Translations under genes and position numbers: made by a program
Notes under the pieces: model-generated
Seen by the model: the letters and a program-made list of their open reading frames with translations, nothing else
Database searches by the model: none
What the model was told of the DNA's origin: nothing
Assembly (NCBI RefSeq): GCF_034039665.1
Contig: NZ_CP120131.1
Span: 186,001 to 250,000, forward strand
DNA length: 64,000 nucleotides
Direction of reading: 5' to 3'
Origin: Mammaliicoccus sp. Dog046
Lineage (GTDB): Bacteria > Bacillota > Bacilli > Staphylococcales > Staphylococcaceae
Part shown: piece by piece, positions 1 through 9,237 of the stretch
How positions within the stretch are numbered: the stretch's first letter is position 1
Layout: each line of letters starts with the position of its first letter

Positions 1-2005
1 AAAAGTCGTGATAGTTATTGTAAGTACTTTCGGATGAATAGATGACACTTGGATCGATAGAGTTCTGTCTTATAAAGTCCATTAGAAGAGGTATTCTACC
101 AATTCTTTGTTCAACTTGGTTATAAGCTTGTTTAATATGATAAGCACCACTTAATTTAACTTGTTTGAGTGAGTCGTAGATTTTCTTCTTAGCGACTTCT
201 TCAAAGTTAATTGTCGAAACACCATCAAGTGCTGAATTATTTGTTAAGAATCTTCTGTAGTTATCTTTATTTTGTGATTGATCACCAGATAATGCTACTG
301 GAATAAGGTAGTTTTTCTCATAGTTTCCGATAAAATCTATAACTGTTACAAATTCTTTGTTATCACTTTTTCTTAATCCTCGACCAAGTTGTTGAATAAA
401 GATGATACTTGATTCAGTTTCTCTTAGCATAACGATTTGGTTAACAGGTGCAATATCTATTCCTTCATTAAATAAATTCACAGTGATAATGTAATTGATT
501 TCACCAGACTTTAATTGTTCTATCGCTTCTTGTCTCTTTTGAGGATTATCTTCTCCAGTCAATGCAATAGATGGTGTACCCCAAAGTGTTAATTTTTCTG
601 CTAAATCATGCGCTTCTTCTTTTCTACTTACAAATATAAGACCTTTTAAATCATCACCTGAATATCCGTAATACATCGTTTTCTCTAAGATATGTTTAAC
701 TCTGTCATCGGAAGTTAAATGTTTTAAATTACTGGCATCCTCTATAGATTGACCATTATGTGTATAATCAGTCACACCAAAATAATGAAACGGACAGAGA
801 ATTTCACTTTCTAATGCTTTTTGTAATCTAATTTCATATGCAATATTATATTCAAACATCTCAAAGATATTTAAGCTATCTGTTCGTTCTGGAGTGGCAG
901 TCATACCAAGCACGAATTGAGGTGTGAAATAATTAAATACTTTTTGATAAGTTTTTGCAGCTGAGCGATGGGCTTCATCATAAACGATATAATCAAAATG
1001 TGTTGGGTCGAAATGCGTATATACGTCTTCGTTAGAAAGTGTTTGTATTGTAGCAAATAGATATTTAGCATCAAAATCTTTCTGTTTACCTGTGAGTAAT
1101 CCAAAATCACTTTCATGTGCGAAAGGTAATACCTTTTTGAATTCTTCAATCGCTCTACGTAAAATACCTTCGTTGTGTACGATGAATAAGAATTTGTTAG
1201 GATTATAAGCTCTCACATCTAATGCGCACAAGATAGTTTTACCAGTACCAGTTGCTGATATAACTAACCCTTTATCTTTGCCACTTTCTCGTAGTTCTTT
1301 TAAAGAATGCAGTGCTTCTTCTTGCATTAAATTTGGTTCAATGTGAACAGCTTGATCAACTTTGATCTGAAGTAAATTTTGATCTTCAGTAATTTGAAGT
1401 ACTTTTTTAATGTTAGTATTATCAAAAATGAGTTCATATTCATCTATCCATTGCTGAGAAAGAGGTATACTTTTATCCCATAATTCATCAAATTGCGCTT
1501 TAATATTATAAACGAGGTCACCATTTTTCTTACTAGACAGTAGGATGTTATGTTCATAATTTATTTTCAATGCATTAGAAGTTAAATTTGAACTACCGAT
1601 AATCATTGAAGAATAGTTCTCGTAGTCAAATACATAACCTTTAGCGTGAAACCCGTTAACATTAGTAAGTCGTACTTCTACATTATTTAACTTCAATAAT
1701 TCTTGATACATTTTTGGTGTATTAAATCCTAAATAGTTTGAAGTAATAATTTTCCCTTTAATGCCTTTTTGATGTAAATCATACAAGTGTGATTTTAAAC
1801 TTGCTAATCCACTTTCTGTAATAAAAGCCACTGATATTGTGAATGACTGACATTTATACAATTCATTAATAATCGTTGAAAGTACATTTTCTTCTTCATT
1901 ATTGATGAGTAATTTTGGCATGAAATTACCTTTGTGAGAAATTGTTCTATCAATAAAGCCTTTATGAAGTGATTGGTTGAAGTCTTCTAATAAATGATTA
2001 TTCAT
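1..2005 (-). CDS. PLD-nuclease/DEAD-box helicase fusion protein, 3' end outside the window
   Basis: Open reading frame of about 668 codons running off the left edge, so the C-terminus is missing. The N-terminus (residues about 40-160) looks like a phospholipase D-type nuclease domain, with HAK at 120-122 followed by a GSSN segment near 137-140. A superfamily 2 helicase follows: Walker A SATGTGKT at 250-257, DEAH at 343-346, TAT at 369-371 and a late motif QQLGRGLRK. This architecture (COG3886 plus COG1061, often with a DUF3427 C-terminus) is a known family, probably acting on nucleic acid; its role is not established and it may be defence-related. The ATG at 2005 overlaps the end of the upstream NUDIX gene by 8 bases (shared ATGAATAA), indicating translational coupling. 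Domain identity is confident, function is inferred. Confidence 0.85.
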   Translation of the reverse strand, partial: MNNHLLEDFNQSLHKGFIDRTISHKGNFMPKLLINNEEENVLSTIINELYKCQSFTISVAFITESGLASLKSHLYDLHQKGIKGKIITSNYLGFNTPKMYQELLKLNNVEVRLTNVNGFHAKGYVFDYENYSSMIIGSSNLTSNALKINYEHNILLSSKKNGDLVYNIKAQFDELWDKSIPLSQQWIDEYELIFDNTNIKKVLQITEDQNLLQIKVDQAVHIEPNLMQEEALHSLKELRESGKDKGLVISATGTGKTILCALDVRAYNPNKFLFIVHNEGILRRAIEEFKKVLPFAHESDFGLLTGKQKDFDAKYLFATIQTLSNEDVYTHFDPTHFDYIVYDEAHRSAAKTYQKVFNYFTPQFVLGMTATPERTDSLNIFEMFEYNIAYEIRLQKALESEILCPFHYFGVTDYTHNGQSIEDASNLKHLTSDDRVKHILEKTMYYGYSGDDLKGLIFVSRKEEAHDLAEKLTLWGTPSIALTGEDNPQKRQEAIEQLKSGEINYIITVNLFNEGIDIAPVNQIVMLRETESSIIFIQQLGRGLRKSDNKEFVTVIDFIGNYEKNYLIPVALSGDQSQNKDNYRRFLTNNSALDGVSTINFEEVAKKKIYDSLKQVKLSGAYHIKQAYNQVEQRIGRIPLLMDFIRQNSIDPSVIYSSESTYNNYHDF

Positions 2006-2399
2006 CTAATCCCTCACTCATAATTTTTTGAACTGCTGGAATATCAGCAGGGGCCCATTCTAAAGTGTTTAAATCATTGATATCTAACCATTTGATGCTT
2101 TTATGTTCTGTTAATGTAGGTAGTTTTTCTTTTAATTTACATTTATATGTATGAAGATTGACGATTCCAAAATCATATTCATAAGCAGTAGATGTGATTT
2201 TATCTCCGACCTCTACGTCGCAAAGCATTTCCTCATTTATCTCACGTTTCAACGCTTCAACTTCAGACTCGGTTTTTTCAATTTTCCCACCTGGAAATTC
2301 CCACATAAGAGGCAAACTCATATTTTCATTTCTTTGCGCACAAAGAATTTTATTTTCAGAAAAAATTACAGCGCCAACAACCTCGATTTGTTTTTTCAC
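1998..2399 (-). CDS. NUDIX hydrolase, MutT/NudG-like (deoxy)nucleoside triphosphate pyrophosphohydrolase
   Basis: 133 residues. The NUDIX box begins at GGKIEKTESEVEALKREINE and gives the G-x5-E-x7-RE-x2-EE core; the usual Gly after EE is replaced (EEMLCDV). The C-terminal APADIP motif is typical of the MutT/NudG branch, which hydrolyses oxidised or modified (d)NTPs to the monophosphate. The start is the ATG at 2399. It is the first gene of a two-gene unit: its stop overlaps the start of the PLD-helicase by 8 bases, so the two are probably made together. Substrate cannot be read from sequence. The coupling suggests nucleotide-pool cleaning or a nucleotide signal linked to the helicase, which is inference. 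Confidence 0.88.
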   Translation of the reverse strand: MKKQIEVVGAVIFSENKILCAQRNENMSLPLMWEFPGGKIEKTESEVEALKREINEEMLCDVEVGDKITSTAYEYDFGIVNLHTYKCKLKEKLPTLTEHKSIKWLDINDLNTLEWAPADIPAVQKIMSEGLDE

Positions 2400-2789
2400 A
2401 AAAATACCCCCAAAAAAATTTATATTTAATTATATTTTAACAAAATTTGATTATTACAGTAACGGTTTCTGAAATTTTACATAATTATAATGTGAATTCT
2501 AAAGTTTTTTTATCATTTTATATACAAATAATAGATATATAGAAATAGTGACACATTTAATACTTATTTTTTGGCAATAGATGGCTGAATTGAAAATGCA
2601 CTTGTAACAAGCTTTTTTCAACTCTAGTCATCTTTGCCGGGGGCAGGACTACGAAATTTTTTTACATAAATTAGATTTCTGTCCTGCTTCCTCTTTCTCC
2701 ACCCTCATATATTCCGCAAAAGTATGATATATTCTTTATAATTAAATTCATAAGTTATTATTTAACAAGTAACGTTAAAGGCGGTTTGG
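2400..2789. other. Intergenic region between divergent nudix and maeK
   Basis: About 390 bases, AT-rich, with no credible gene. It must hold the promoters of both divergent units. An imperfect hairpin lies at 2643-2687: GCAGGAC at 2643-2649 pairs with GTCCTGC at 2681-2687 and GAAAT at 2653-2657 with ATTTC at 2675-2679. This may be an intergenic repeat or a small structured RNA; I could not assign it. Confidence 0.5.
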
Positions 2790-4400
2790 GTGTTGAGGAA
2801 ACAGAGACTAAAGTTGAGTTCATTAATTATTATTGTTGTTAGTGCTGTTGTGCTGATTTCTTTATTAATGACGAGTGTGTTGATTAGTAAGGAAATTAGG
2901 GATACGAATAAGCGGACTACTGAAGAGAAGGCTGAGGTGATTGGGAAGTCGATTGCTCAGTCGGAGATGGTTCAGTCTGCTTTAAGGGATAATCGAAAGG
3001 TGTCTCGTATACAGAAGTATACGTCTAAGATTCAGCATCAAACGGACGTGAGTTTTATTGTTGTGATGGACATGAAAGGTATTCGAAAGTCACATCCTAA
3101 TCCGGAATTAATTGGGAAGCATTTTAGAGGTGGCGATGAGGACGTCGCTTTACATGGGCATCAGAGTACGTCTGTTTCTAAAGGTACGCTTGGCGAATCT
3201 TTAAGATCATTCACACCCGTTTATTCTGATGGAAAACAGGTTGGTGTGGTTGCTGTAGGTGTACCGATGCAACGTGTATATGATGCACTTGCTGAAGGTA
3301 ATAAGAAAATCATGATTGGTGCAATTATCGGATTGATTGTTGGTGCGATTGGTGCGTACATTCTGTCGAGATATATTAAAAGGATTCTCCTAGGATTAGA
3401 ACCTTCACACATTGCGCAAATTCTTGGTGAAAGAAATACGATGTTACAATCGGTACATGAAGGTATTGTCGCAGTGGATAAGGAAGGGAAAATTAATCTT
3501 GTTAATAAATCGGCAAGGGATATTTTTAAAAAAGCTGATTTACAAGGGAACCCGATTGGTATGAAGATCAGTGATTATATGCCATCTACTCAGTTATTGA
3601 AAGTGTTGGATATTGGCAGACCGGAACGTGATGAAGAACAGAACATTAATGGTGTGAAGATACTAGTTAACAGAGTACCATTGATTGTGAATAATGAAAT
3701 TATAGGTGCGATTTCTACTTTTAGAGATAAGACGGAAGTTAATAAATTATCTGAGCAATTAGTCGGTGTGAAGACTTACGCAGATACGTTACGTGCACAA
3801 TCTCATGAATTTAGTAATCGTCTGCACGTGATTTCAGGAATGTTACAGATGGAACATTATGAAGATTTAAAACAATATATACGTGAAATTGTTGAGCATG
3901 GCAGTCAAGAAAGTGGTAGTATTACGTCTAAGATTAAAGATGCTGTATTGGCAGGATTCTTGATAGGTAAATTAAGCTTGGCAAGGGAACAGAATATTAA
4001 ACTTTCGATTATTAGTCATACAATGATTCCAGAGCCACAATCGTCTGCTTTCTCACATGAAATCATAACGATTATAGGGAATTTGATTGATAACAGCATT
4101 GATTCATTAATGACTTCAAGCGTGACAGAGAAAACAATCGAAGTGCACTTGGAGTATAATCAACAAGATTTATATATCGATGTCATAGATTCAGGTCCGG
4201 GAATGAAAAGTGAATTAGGGAACGACATTTTTGAAAAAGGCTACTCCTCTAAAGGCGAAGACCGAGGATATGGACTTTATCTCGTACAACAAAGCGTTGA
4301 AAAGTTAAACGGCAATATTGAAGTTGTAACGAATGAAAGTGGGGAAGTGCAATTTTCAATAGTAATTGACTATGCAGAAAAGGAAGAAGATAAATGTTAA
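2790..4400 (+). CDS. maeK: Sensor histidine kinase of the CitA/DcuS/MaeK family
   Basis: 536 residues. Transmembrane segment 1 is at about 11-33 and segment 2 at about 173-193. They bracket an extracytoplasmic PDC/CitAP sensor of about 140 residues with the family signature GIRKSHPNPELIGK (97-110). A cytoplasmic PAS domain follows (about 210-310), then a DHp helix with phospho-acceptor His339 (QSHEFSNRLH) and a HATPase domain with NLIDNSID, DSGPGM and a GYGLYLV lid. Family members sense C4 or C6 carboxylates. The neighbours (2-HCT transporter and malic enzyme) point to malate, as in maeKR-maePE of lactobacilli and malKR of Bacillus. Start is GTG at 2790 behind AAAGGCGG; a TTG one codon later is possible. 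It overlaps the response regulator by 7 bases. Confidence 0.9.
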   Translation: MLRKQRLKLSSLIIIVVSAVVLISLLMTSVLISKEIRDTNKRTTEEKAEVIGKSIAQSEMVQSALRDNRKVSRIQKYTSKIQHQTDVSFIVVMDMKGIRKSHPNPELIGKHFRGGDEDVALHGHQSTSVSKGTLGESLRSFTPVYSDGKQVGVVAVGVPMQRVYDALAEGNKKIMIGAIIGLIVGAIGAYILSRYIKRILLGLEPSHIAQILGERNTMLQSVHEGIVAVDKEGKINLVNKSARDIFKKADLQGNPIGMKISDYMPSTQLLKVLDIGRPERDEEQNINGVKILVNRVPLIVNNEIIGAISTFRDKTEVNKLSEQLVGVKTYADTLRAQSHEFSNRLHVISGMLQMEHYEDLKQYIREIVEHGSQESGSITSKIKDAVLAGFLIGKLSLAREQNIKLSIISHTMIPEPQSSAFSHEIITIIGNLIDNSIDSLMTSSVTEKTIEVHLEYNQQDLYIDVIDSGPGMKSELGNDIFEKGYSSKGEDRGYGLYLVQQSVEKLNGNIEVVTNESGEVQFSIVIDYAEKEEDKC

Positions 4401-5107
4401 AAATACTCATCGTTGAAGATGATCCAATGGTTGCACAAATTAATCGACAATTTATTGAGAAAGTCGATGAATCAGCGGTAATAGAAATTGCGAATAACGT
4501 GAAAGAAGCAATGACAATACTCGATGAAAAAGAAATCAACTTATTATTATTGGATATTTATATGCCAGAAGAAAATGGGCTAACGTTTTTAAAATATATT
4601 CGGGAACAAGGATATAAAGTAGATGCAATATTGATTACTGCAGCGTCTGATGTAGAAGATATACAAACAGCATTTAGATATGGTGCTGTAGATTATTTAA
4701 TTAAGCCATTTGAATTTGATCGATTTAAACAGTCGTTATTGAAATATAAGCAAGGATTAACTTTTTATAATAGTAATCAGCACATCAAACAAGCAGATAT
4801 TGATGCAGCATTTATGAACAAAGATACAAACGTACAACCAGAGCATAAAAAATTACCTAAAGGCGTAACGAAAGAGACGTTACAAGTGATTATTGAGAAG
4901 ATGAATAACTTTGAAGGAAAAGAATTCTCAACAGATGATATATCTAAAATCGCTAACATATCTCGAGTATCCGTTAGAAAATATTTAAAGTTCTTAACAG
5001 ACAAAGAAATATTAGAAGAGTCCCTGACATATGGTATAGGTAGACCGATTTATTTATATAAGTTTAAGAAAGACAACTTGAAAGATTTAAAAGATTATAT
5101 TGATTAG
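4394..5107 (+). CDS. maeR: Response regulator of the CitB/DcuR/MaeR family
   Basis: 237 residues. The receiver domain (1 to about 120) has acidic residues Asp9-Asp10, phospho-acceptor Asp54 (LLLDIYMP), a conserved Thr in LITAASD and Lys in IKPFEF. The C-terminal HTH (about 165-205, SRVSVRKYLKFL) fits the CitB-type regulators. It is partner to the kinase encoded immediately upstream, with a 7-base gene overlap. The expected job is to activate the downstream transporter and malic enzyme genes when external malate is sensed; the target is inferred from position. A repeat array and a hairpin separate it from the transporter gene, so the latter probably has its own promoter. Confidence 0.9.
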   Translation: MLKILIVEDDPMVAQINRQFIEKVDESAVIEIANNVKEAMTILDEKEINLLLLDIYMPEENGLTFLKYIREQGYKVDAILITAASDVEDIQTAFRYGAVDYLIKPFEFDRFKQSLLKYKQGLTFYNSNQHIKQADIDAAFMNKDTNVQPEHKKLPKGVTKETLQVIIEKMNNFEGKEFSTDDISKIANISRVSVRKYLKFLTDKEILEESLTYGIGRPIYLYKFKKDNLKDLKDYID

Positions 5108-5124
5108 GGTAAGTAAGTAGTTGA

Positions 5125-5316
5125 GATATCGTGCGATTAGGTGTGAAACGCACGAAGACTTTGGTGTAGGTGCCGAGATATCGTGCGATTAGGTGTGAAA
5201 CGCACGAAGACTTTGGTGTAGGAGCCGAGATATCGTGCGATTAGGTGTGAAACGCACGAAGACTTTGGTGTAGATGGCGAGATATCGTGCGATTAGGGTC
5301 ACATCGCACGATATCT
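5125..5316. repeat. 52-bp hairpin repeat array (4 units) ending in a terminator
   Basis: Units start with GATATCGTGCGATT at 5125, 5177, 5229 and 5281, a constant 52-bp period. Internal units end in CGCACGAAGA, so only the inner stem CGTGCG/CGCACG is kept. The last unit ends ATCGCACGATATC followed by TTTTT and forms a full hairpin, probably the maeKR terminator. Confidence 0.95.
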
Positions 5317-5320
5317 TTTT

Positions 5321-5350
5321 AAGCTAAGACAACATGTCTTGGCTTTTTTT
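5321..5350 (+). terminator. Second hairpin with T-run after the repeat array
   Basis: AAGCTAAGACA and TGTCTTGGCTT form a stem of about 11 bp around a short loop, followed by a run of T. It backs up the terminator in the last repeat unit. Confidence 0.75.
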
Positions 5351-5453
5351 GTTCTGGTTTTTTTAATTACAAAAAGATAATTAAAATTTCATAATCTATG
5401 AATTCGTTTTCATCAGGAATAGAATGAGCTTATATCGAATGAGGGGGAGAAAC

Positions 5454-6797
5454 ATGAATAGTAAAACTGAAATGGAAGCGCTTACTCAAAAAGAGATTCC
5501 ACTTGAAAATAATTTAAAAACTTTTGGAGAGAAAATTATAAAAGCTAAAGTGGGTGTGTTACCTTTACCACTTTACGTTGTATTAGCTGCAATTATTATG
5601 GCGGCGTCAGTATTCAATACATTACCACCAGATATGATCGGTGGATTTGCCGTTATTATGATTCTGGGAATTCTATTAGGGGATTTAGGTCAAAGGATTC
5701 CAATTTTAAAAGAAATCGGTGGGCCAGCAATTTTAGCATTGCTTGTACCTTCAGTATTAGTCTTCTACCATGTTATTAATCCGGCATCAATGGAAGCGGT
5801 TACTACATTAATGAAGACATCGAACTTCTTGTACTTCTATATTTCATGTCTGGTTGTAGGTAGTATTTTAGGAATGGACAGAAAAATGTTAATCCAAGGA
5901 TTTACACGTATGTTTGTACCTTTAATTATAGGTACTGTATTAGCTGTTTCAGCAGGTATATTGGTAGGTGTGTTACTCGGTTATGATATGAAACATACAT
6001 TCTTCTATATCGTTGTTCCAATCATTGGCGGAGGTATCGGAGAAGGTATCTTACCATTATCTATCGCTTATTCATCTATATTAGGTGGTTCTGCAGAAAC
6101 ATTCGTATCTCAAATGATTCCAGCTGCAGTTATCGGTAATATCTTCGCAGTTGTTTGTGCGGGATTAATGATGCGTTTAGGTGAGAAGAAGAAACATTTA
6201 TCAGGAAATGGCGTGTTAGTTAAGTCTGATGACCCTGAAAAACTTACTCAGCAAAAAGAGAAAAAAATAGACTTTTCACTAATGGGTGCAGGTTTATTAA
6301 TCGCATGTAGTTTCTTTATCGTAGGTACACTTGGTCAAAAATTCTTCGGAATGCCAGGACCTGTCGTTATGATTTTATTTGCTACTTTAATTAAATGTAT
6401 CAAAATTATGCCACGTAATATGGAAGACGGCGCGCATCATTTATATAAATTTATTTCAACAAGTTTAACTTGGCCATTAATGGTTGGTCTAGGTATGTTA
6501 TATATTCCATTAGAAGATGTCGTTAAAATTGTTACACCAGCTTATATTATTGTTTGTGCATCTGTTGTATTAACAATGATAGCGTCAGGATATTTTGTAG
6601 GTAAATGGATGAAGATGTTCCCAGTAGATGCAGCAATTGTTACTGGTTGTCATAGTGGTTTAGGTGGTACGGGAGATGTTGCGATATTATCAGCATCTAA
6701 ACGTATGGCGTTAATGCCATTCGCGCAAGTTGCGACAAGAATCGGTGGCGTATCTACAGTGATATTAGCATCATTATTATTGAAATTATTAAGTTAA
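5454..6797 (+). CDS. maeP: 2-hydroxycarboxylate (malate/citrate) transporter, CitS/MaeP family
   Basis: About 447 residues with many hydrophobic segments. The two glycine-rich reentrant-loop motifs of the 2-HCT family are visible (IIGGGIGEGILPLS near the middle and GLGGTGDVAIL near the C-terminus). Family members carry malate, citrate or lactate with Na+ or H+. The next gene is malic enzyme and the genes before encode a carboxylate two-component system, so malate uptake is the best reading. I chose ATG 5454 over ATG 5424 because GAGGGGGAGA lies directly upstream. Exact substrate and coupling ion are inferred. Confidence 0.9.
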   Translation: MNSKTEMEALTQKEIPLENNLKTFGEKIIKAKVGVLPLPLYVVLAAIIMAASVFNTLPPDMIGGFAVIMILGILLGDLGQRIPILKEIGGPAILALLVPSVLVFYHVINPASMEAVTTLMKTSNFLYFYISCLVVGSILGMDRKMLIQGFTRMFVPLIIGTVLAVSAGILVGVLLGYDMKHTFFYIVVPIIGGGIGEGILPLSIAYSSILGGSAETFVSQMIPAAVIGNIFAVVCAGLMMRLGEKKKHLSGNGVLVKSDDPEKLTQQKEKKIDFSLMGAGLLIACSFFIVGTLGQKFFGMPGPVVMILFATLIKCIKIMPRNMEDGAHHLYKFISTSLTWPLMVGLGMLYIPLEDVVKIVTPAYIIVCASVVLTMIASGYFVGKWMKMFPVDAAIVTGCHSGLGGTGDVAILSASKRMALMPFAQVATRIGGVSTVILASLLLKLLS

Positions 6798-6827
6798 ATA
6801 TAAAGAAAAATATAAGGAGATTTAAAA

Positions 6828-8009
6828 ATGACAGAAAGAAATGAAAGTATCGATCCAATTGATTTACATCACGCACACGCAGGGAAAATAGAAATCACGA
6901 GCAAAGTAGATGTTCATACAGAGGAAGATTTGAGTGTTGTTTATACACCGGGTGTTTCTGAAGTATGTAAAGCAATTGCTAAAGATGAAACTAAAGCAGA
7001 CACATTAACAGCACGAGGAAATATGATTGCAGTCATTACAGATGGTACAGCAGTATTAGGTTTAGGTGATATTGGACCAAAAGCAGCTATCCCTGTTATG
7101 GAAGGTAAGAGTATCTTATTTAAATCATTAGCTAATGTAGATGCATTCCCATTATCTTTAGACACGAAAGATACTGAAGAAATCATTTCTATCGTTAAGG
7201 CGTTACAGCCAAACTTTTCAGGAATTAATTTAGAAGATATTTCAGCACCGAGATGTTTTGAAATAGAAAAACGATTAATAGACGAGTTAGACATTCCAGT
7301 ATTCCATGATGATCAACACGGTACAGCTATCGTAGTACTTGCAGCATTAATCAATGCGTTAAAAGTCGTTGAGAAGACAGACAAACAAGCTAAAATTGTC
7401 ATCAATGGTGCAGGTTCAGCAGGTATTGCTATCGCAAGATTATTGTTAGAAGCAGGTTATAAAGATATTACATTGGTTAGTCTAGAAGGTGTCTTAAGTC
7501 AGACAGAAACTTGGATGAATAGTGCGCAACAAGAAATCGCAGAGTTGACGAATTTAAGACATATATCTGGAACTTTAGAAGATGTAATTGTTGAAGCGGA
7601 TGTATTTATTGGCGTATCAGGACCTAAGGCATTGACGAAAGCACACGTGCAATCAATGAATGAGAACCCAATCATATTTGCATTAGCTAATCCAACACCA
7701 GAAATATATCCAGAAGAAGCATTTGAAGCAGGGGCAGAAATTGTCGGAACAGGCCGTTCAGATTACCCTAACCAAATTAATAACCTATTAGCGTTCCCTG
7801 GAATATTTAGAGGTGTGTTAGATGCTCAAACGAAACATATAACAACAGATATGAAAATAGCCGCAGCAAAAGCCATTGCTGGAACAATACCAAGCGCAGC
7901 GTTAAATTCAGAATTTGTTATACCACATGCGCTAGATCAACACGTTGCTGAAGAAGTAGCAGAAGCAGTGAAACAATGCGTAGAAAAAGAAGAAGTAGTA
8001 CCTGTTTAA
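6828..8009 (+). CDS. maeE: NAD(P)-dependent malic enzyme (oxaloacetate-decarboxylating)
   Basis: 393 residues, the length of the short bacterial malic enzymes. It oxidatively decarboxylates malate to pyruvate and CO2. Visible family features are VYTPGVSEVC with catalytic Tyr39, the glycine-rich GTAVLGLGDIGP, EGKSILFK with catalytic Lys94, metal-site FHDDQHGTA near 159-167 and the nucleotide-binding GAGSAGI. It starts 30 bases after the transporter with its own RBS (AAGGAG), so the two are co-transcribed. Together they allow growth on malate. The gene ends in a strong terminator. Cofactor preference cannot be read reliably. Confidence 0.93.
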   Translation: MTERNESIDPIDLHHAHAGKIEITSKVDVHTEEDLSVVYTPGVSEVCKAIAKDETKADTLTARGNMIAVITDGTAVLGLGDIGPKAAIPVMEGKSILFKSLANVDAFPLSLDTKDTEEIISIVKALQPNFSGINLEDISAPRCFEIEKRLIDELDIPVFHDDQHGTAIVVLAALINALKVVEKTDKQAKIVINGAGSAGIAIARLLLEAGYKDITLVSLEGVLSQTETWMNSAQQEIAELTNLRHISGTLEDVIVEADVFIGVSGPKALTKAHVQSMNENPIIFALANPTPEIYPEEAFEAGAEIVGTGRSDYPNQINNLLAFPGIFRGVLDAQTKHITTDMKIAAAKAIAGTIPSAALNSEFVIPHALDQHVAEEVAEAVKQCVEKEEVVPV

Positions 8010-8023
8010 AATAGTTAGGAATG

Positions 8024-8060
8024 AACCACCCCGGACATGAGGATGTCCAGGGTGGTTTTT
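8024..8060 (+). terminator. Intrinsic terminator of the mae operon
   Basis: AACCACCCCGGACAT pairs with ATGTCCAGGGTGGTT (one mismatch), followed by a T-run. A near-identical stem closes the hts operon at 11243-11277. Confidence 0.9.
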
Positions 8061-8076
8061 TGATGTGTTTGGCCGG

Positions 8077-8410
8077 GATATCGTGCGATTAGGTATGAAT
8101 CGCACGAAGACTTAAGGTGTAGAGCCGAGATATCGTGCGATTAGGTGTGAATCGCACGAAGACTTAAGGTGTAGAGCCGGGATATCGTGCGATTGTGTGT
8201 GAATCGCACGAAGAGTTCAGGGTTAGTACCGAGATATCGTGCGATTAGGTGTGAATCGCACGAAGAGTTAGGGTGTAGAGCTGAGATATCGTGCGATTAG
8301 GTGTGAATCGCACGAAGAGTTTAGGTGTAGAGCTGAGATATCGTGCGATTGTGTGTGAATCGCACGAAGACTTTAAGGTTAGAGCTGAGATATCGTGCGA
8401 TTCATAGATA
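8077..8410. repeat. 52-bp hairpin repeat array (7 units, last one truncated)
   Basis: Units start at 8077, 8129, 8181, 8233, 8285, 8337 and 8389, always 52 bp apart. Each has CGTGCGATT paired with AATCGCACG. The last copy stops after GATATCGTGCGATTCA, a few bases before the stop codon of the convergent LysR gene, so this array lacks a closing full hairpin. Confidence 0.95.
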
Positions 8411-8415
8411 GTTGA

Positions 8416-9138
8416 TTATTTAGAATGATAATAGTAATACTCTAAGTGATAATCTTTTTGAGAAATTCTTTTGATGGATCTACTTCTTTCTAAATAAGTT
8501 GGTAATAATCCAGTACCTTTACCTAATTCAACTAAATTGATAATACCTTCTAACGAATCTAGTTCAATAATTTGTTTTTGATTGTTGTTCAACTGTAAGG
8601 ATAGTTTTCTTAAAGGACATAGTTCATCCTTATTAATTAACAAAGGTAGAGAATCAGTACTTTGTGTATTTGTAAAAAAAGCTAAATCTATAGATTCAAC
8701 TTTCTCCAATACATATTCAGTATCGGCACATTTCGAAAAGCTGATTACTTGGTCATAATGCTTTTCTCGTAATTTAGTTTCTATCTTTGATGTTGTTGCG
8801 AGATCAATATCAAAATTTATAAAATCCATATTTTTAACAGAAAGATAGCTGAATAAAAGTTCCGAACAAAGTAATGCATCACGATTATTTTGTAGCTTTG
8901 ATTTTAATTTTTCAGTTTCAGATAAAATATTTACACAATAATGATAGAATTCTTCAGATGATTTATTAGGAAGAATGCCGTTTTTTGTACGTTTGAATAG
9001 AGTAACATTGAGTTCTTTTTCAATATGATGTACACGTTGAGATATGTTTGATTGTGCATATTGAAGGTGAAGAGCAGCTTTGTTAATAGATTTTAGTTCA
9101 AATACAGTTTTAAATATCAATAAGTCATTGAAATTCAT
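8416..9138 (-). CDS. LysR-family transcriptional regulator, shortened effector domain
   Basis: About 240 residues. The N-terminal winged HTH is typical of LysR (FKTVFELKSINKAALHLQ, then SNISQRVHHIEKEL), followed by the linker helix. The rest, about 170 residues, is shorter than the usual 200 or more of a periplasmic-binding-like domain, and a hydrophobic core is hard to see. It may be a reduced form, as in regulators next to DUF4865 genes. I chose ATG 9138 because AAGGAGCAGAGAT precedes it; the longer frame to 9156 has no RBS. It is divergent from the DUF4865 gene across about 100 bases, so it probably controls that gene and itself. Confidence 0.85.
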   Translation of the reverse strand: MNFNDLLIFKTVFELKSINKAALHLQYAQSNISQRVHHIEKELNVTLFKRTKNGILPNKSSEEFYHYCVNILSETEKLKSKLQNNRDALLCSELLFSYLSVKNMDFINFDIDLATTSKIETKLREKHYDQVISFSKCADTEYVLEKVESIDLAFFTNTQSTDSLPLLINKDELCPLRKLSLQLNNNQKQIIELDSLEGIINLVELGKGTGLLPTYLERSRSIKRISQKDYHLEYYYYHSK

Positions 9139-9237
9139 ATCTCTGCTCCTTATCACTTTTGATGATAACTATATCATAAATGTGTATTATTCAAAATTAC
9201 TTTTTAGAAGTAGAGTTATTTATAAGGAGTGATGACA

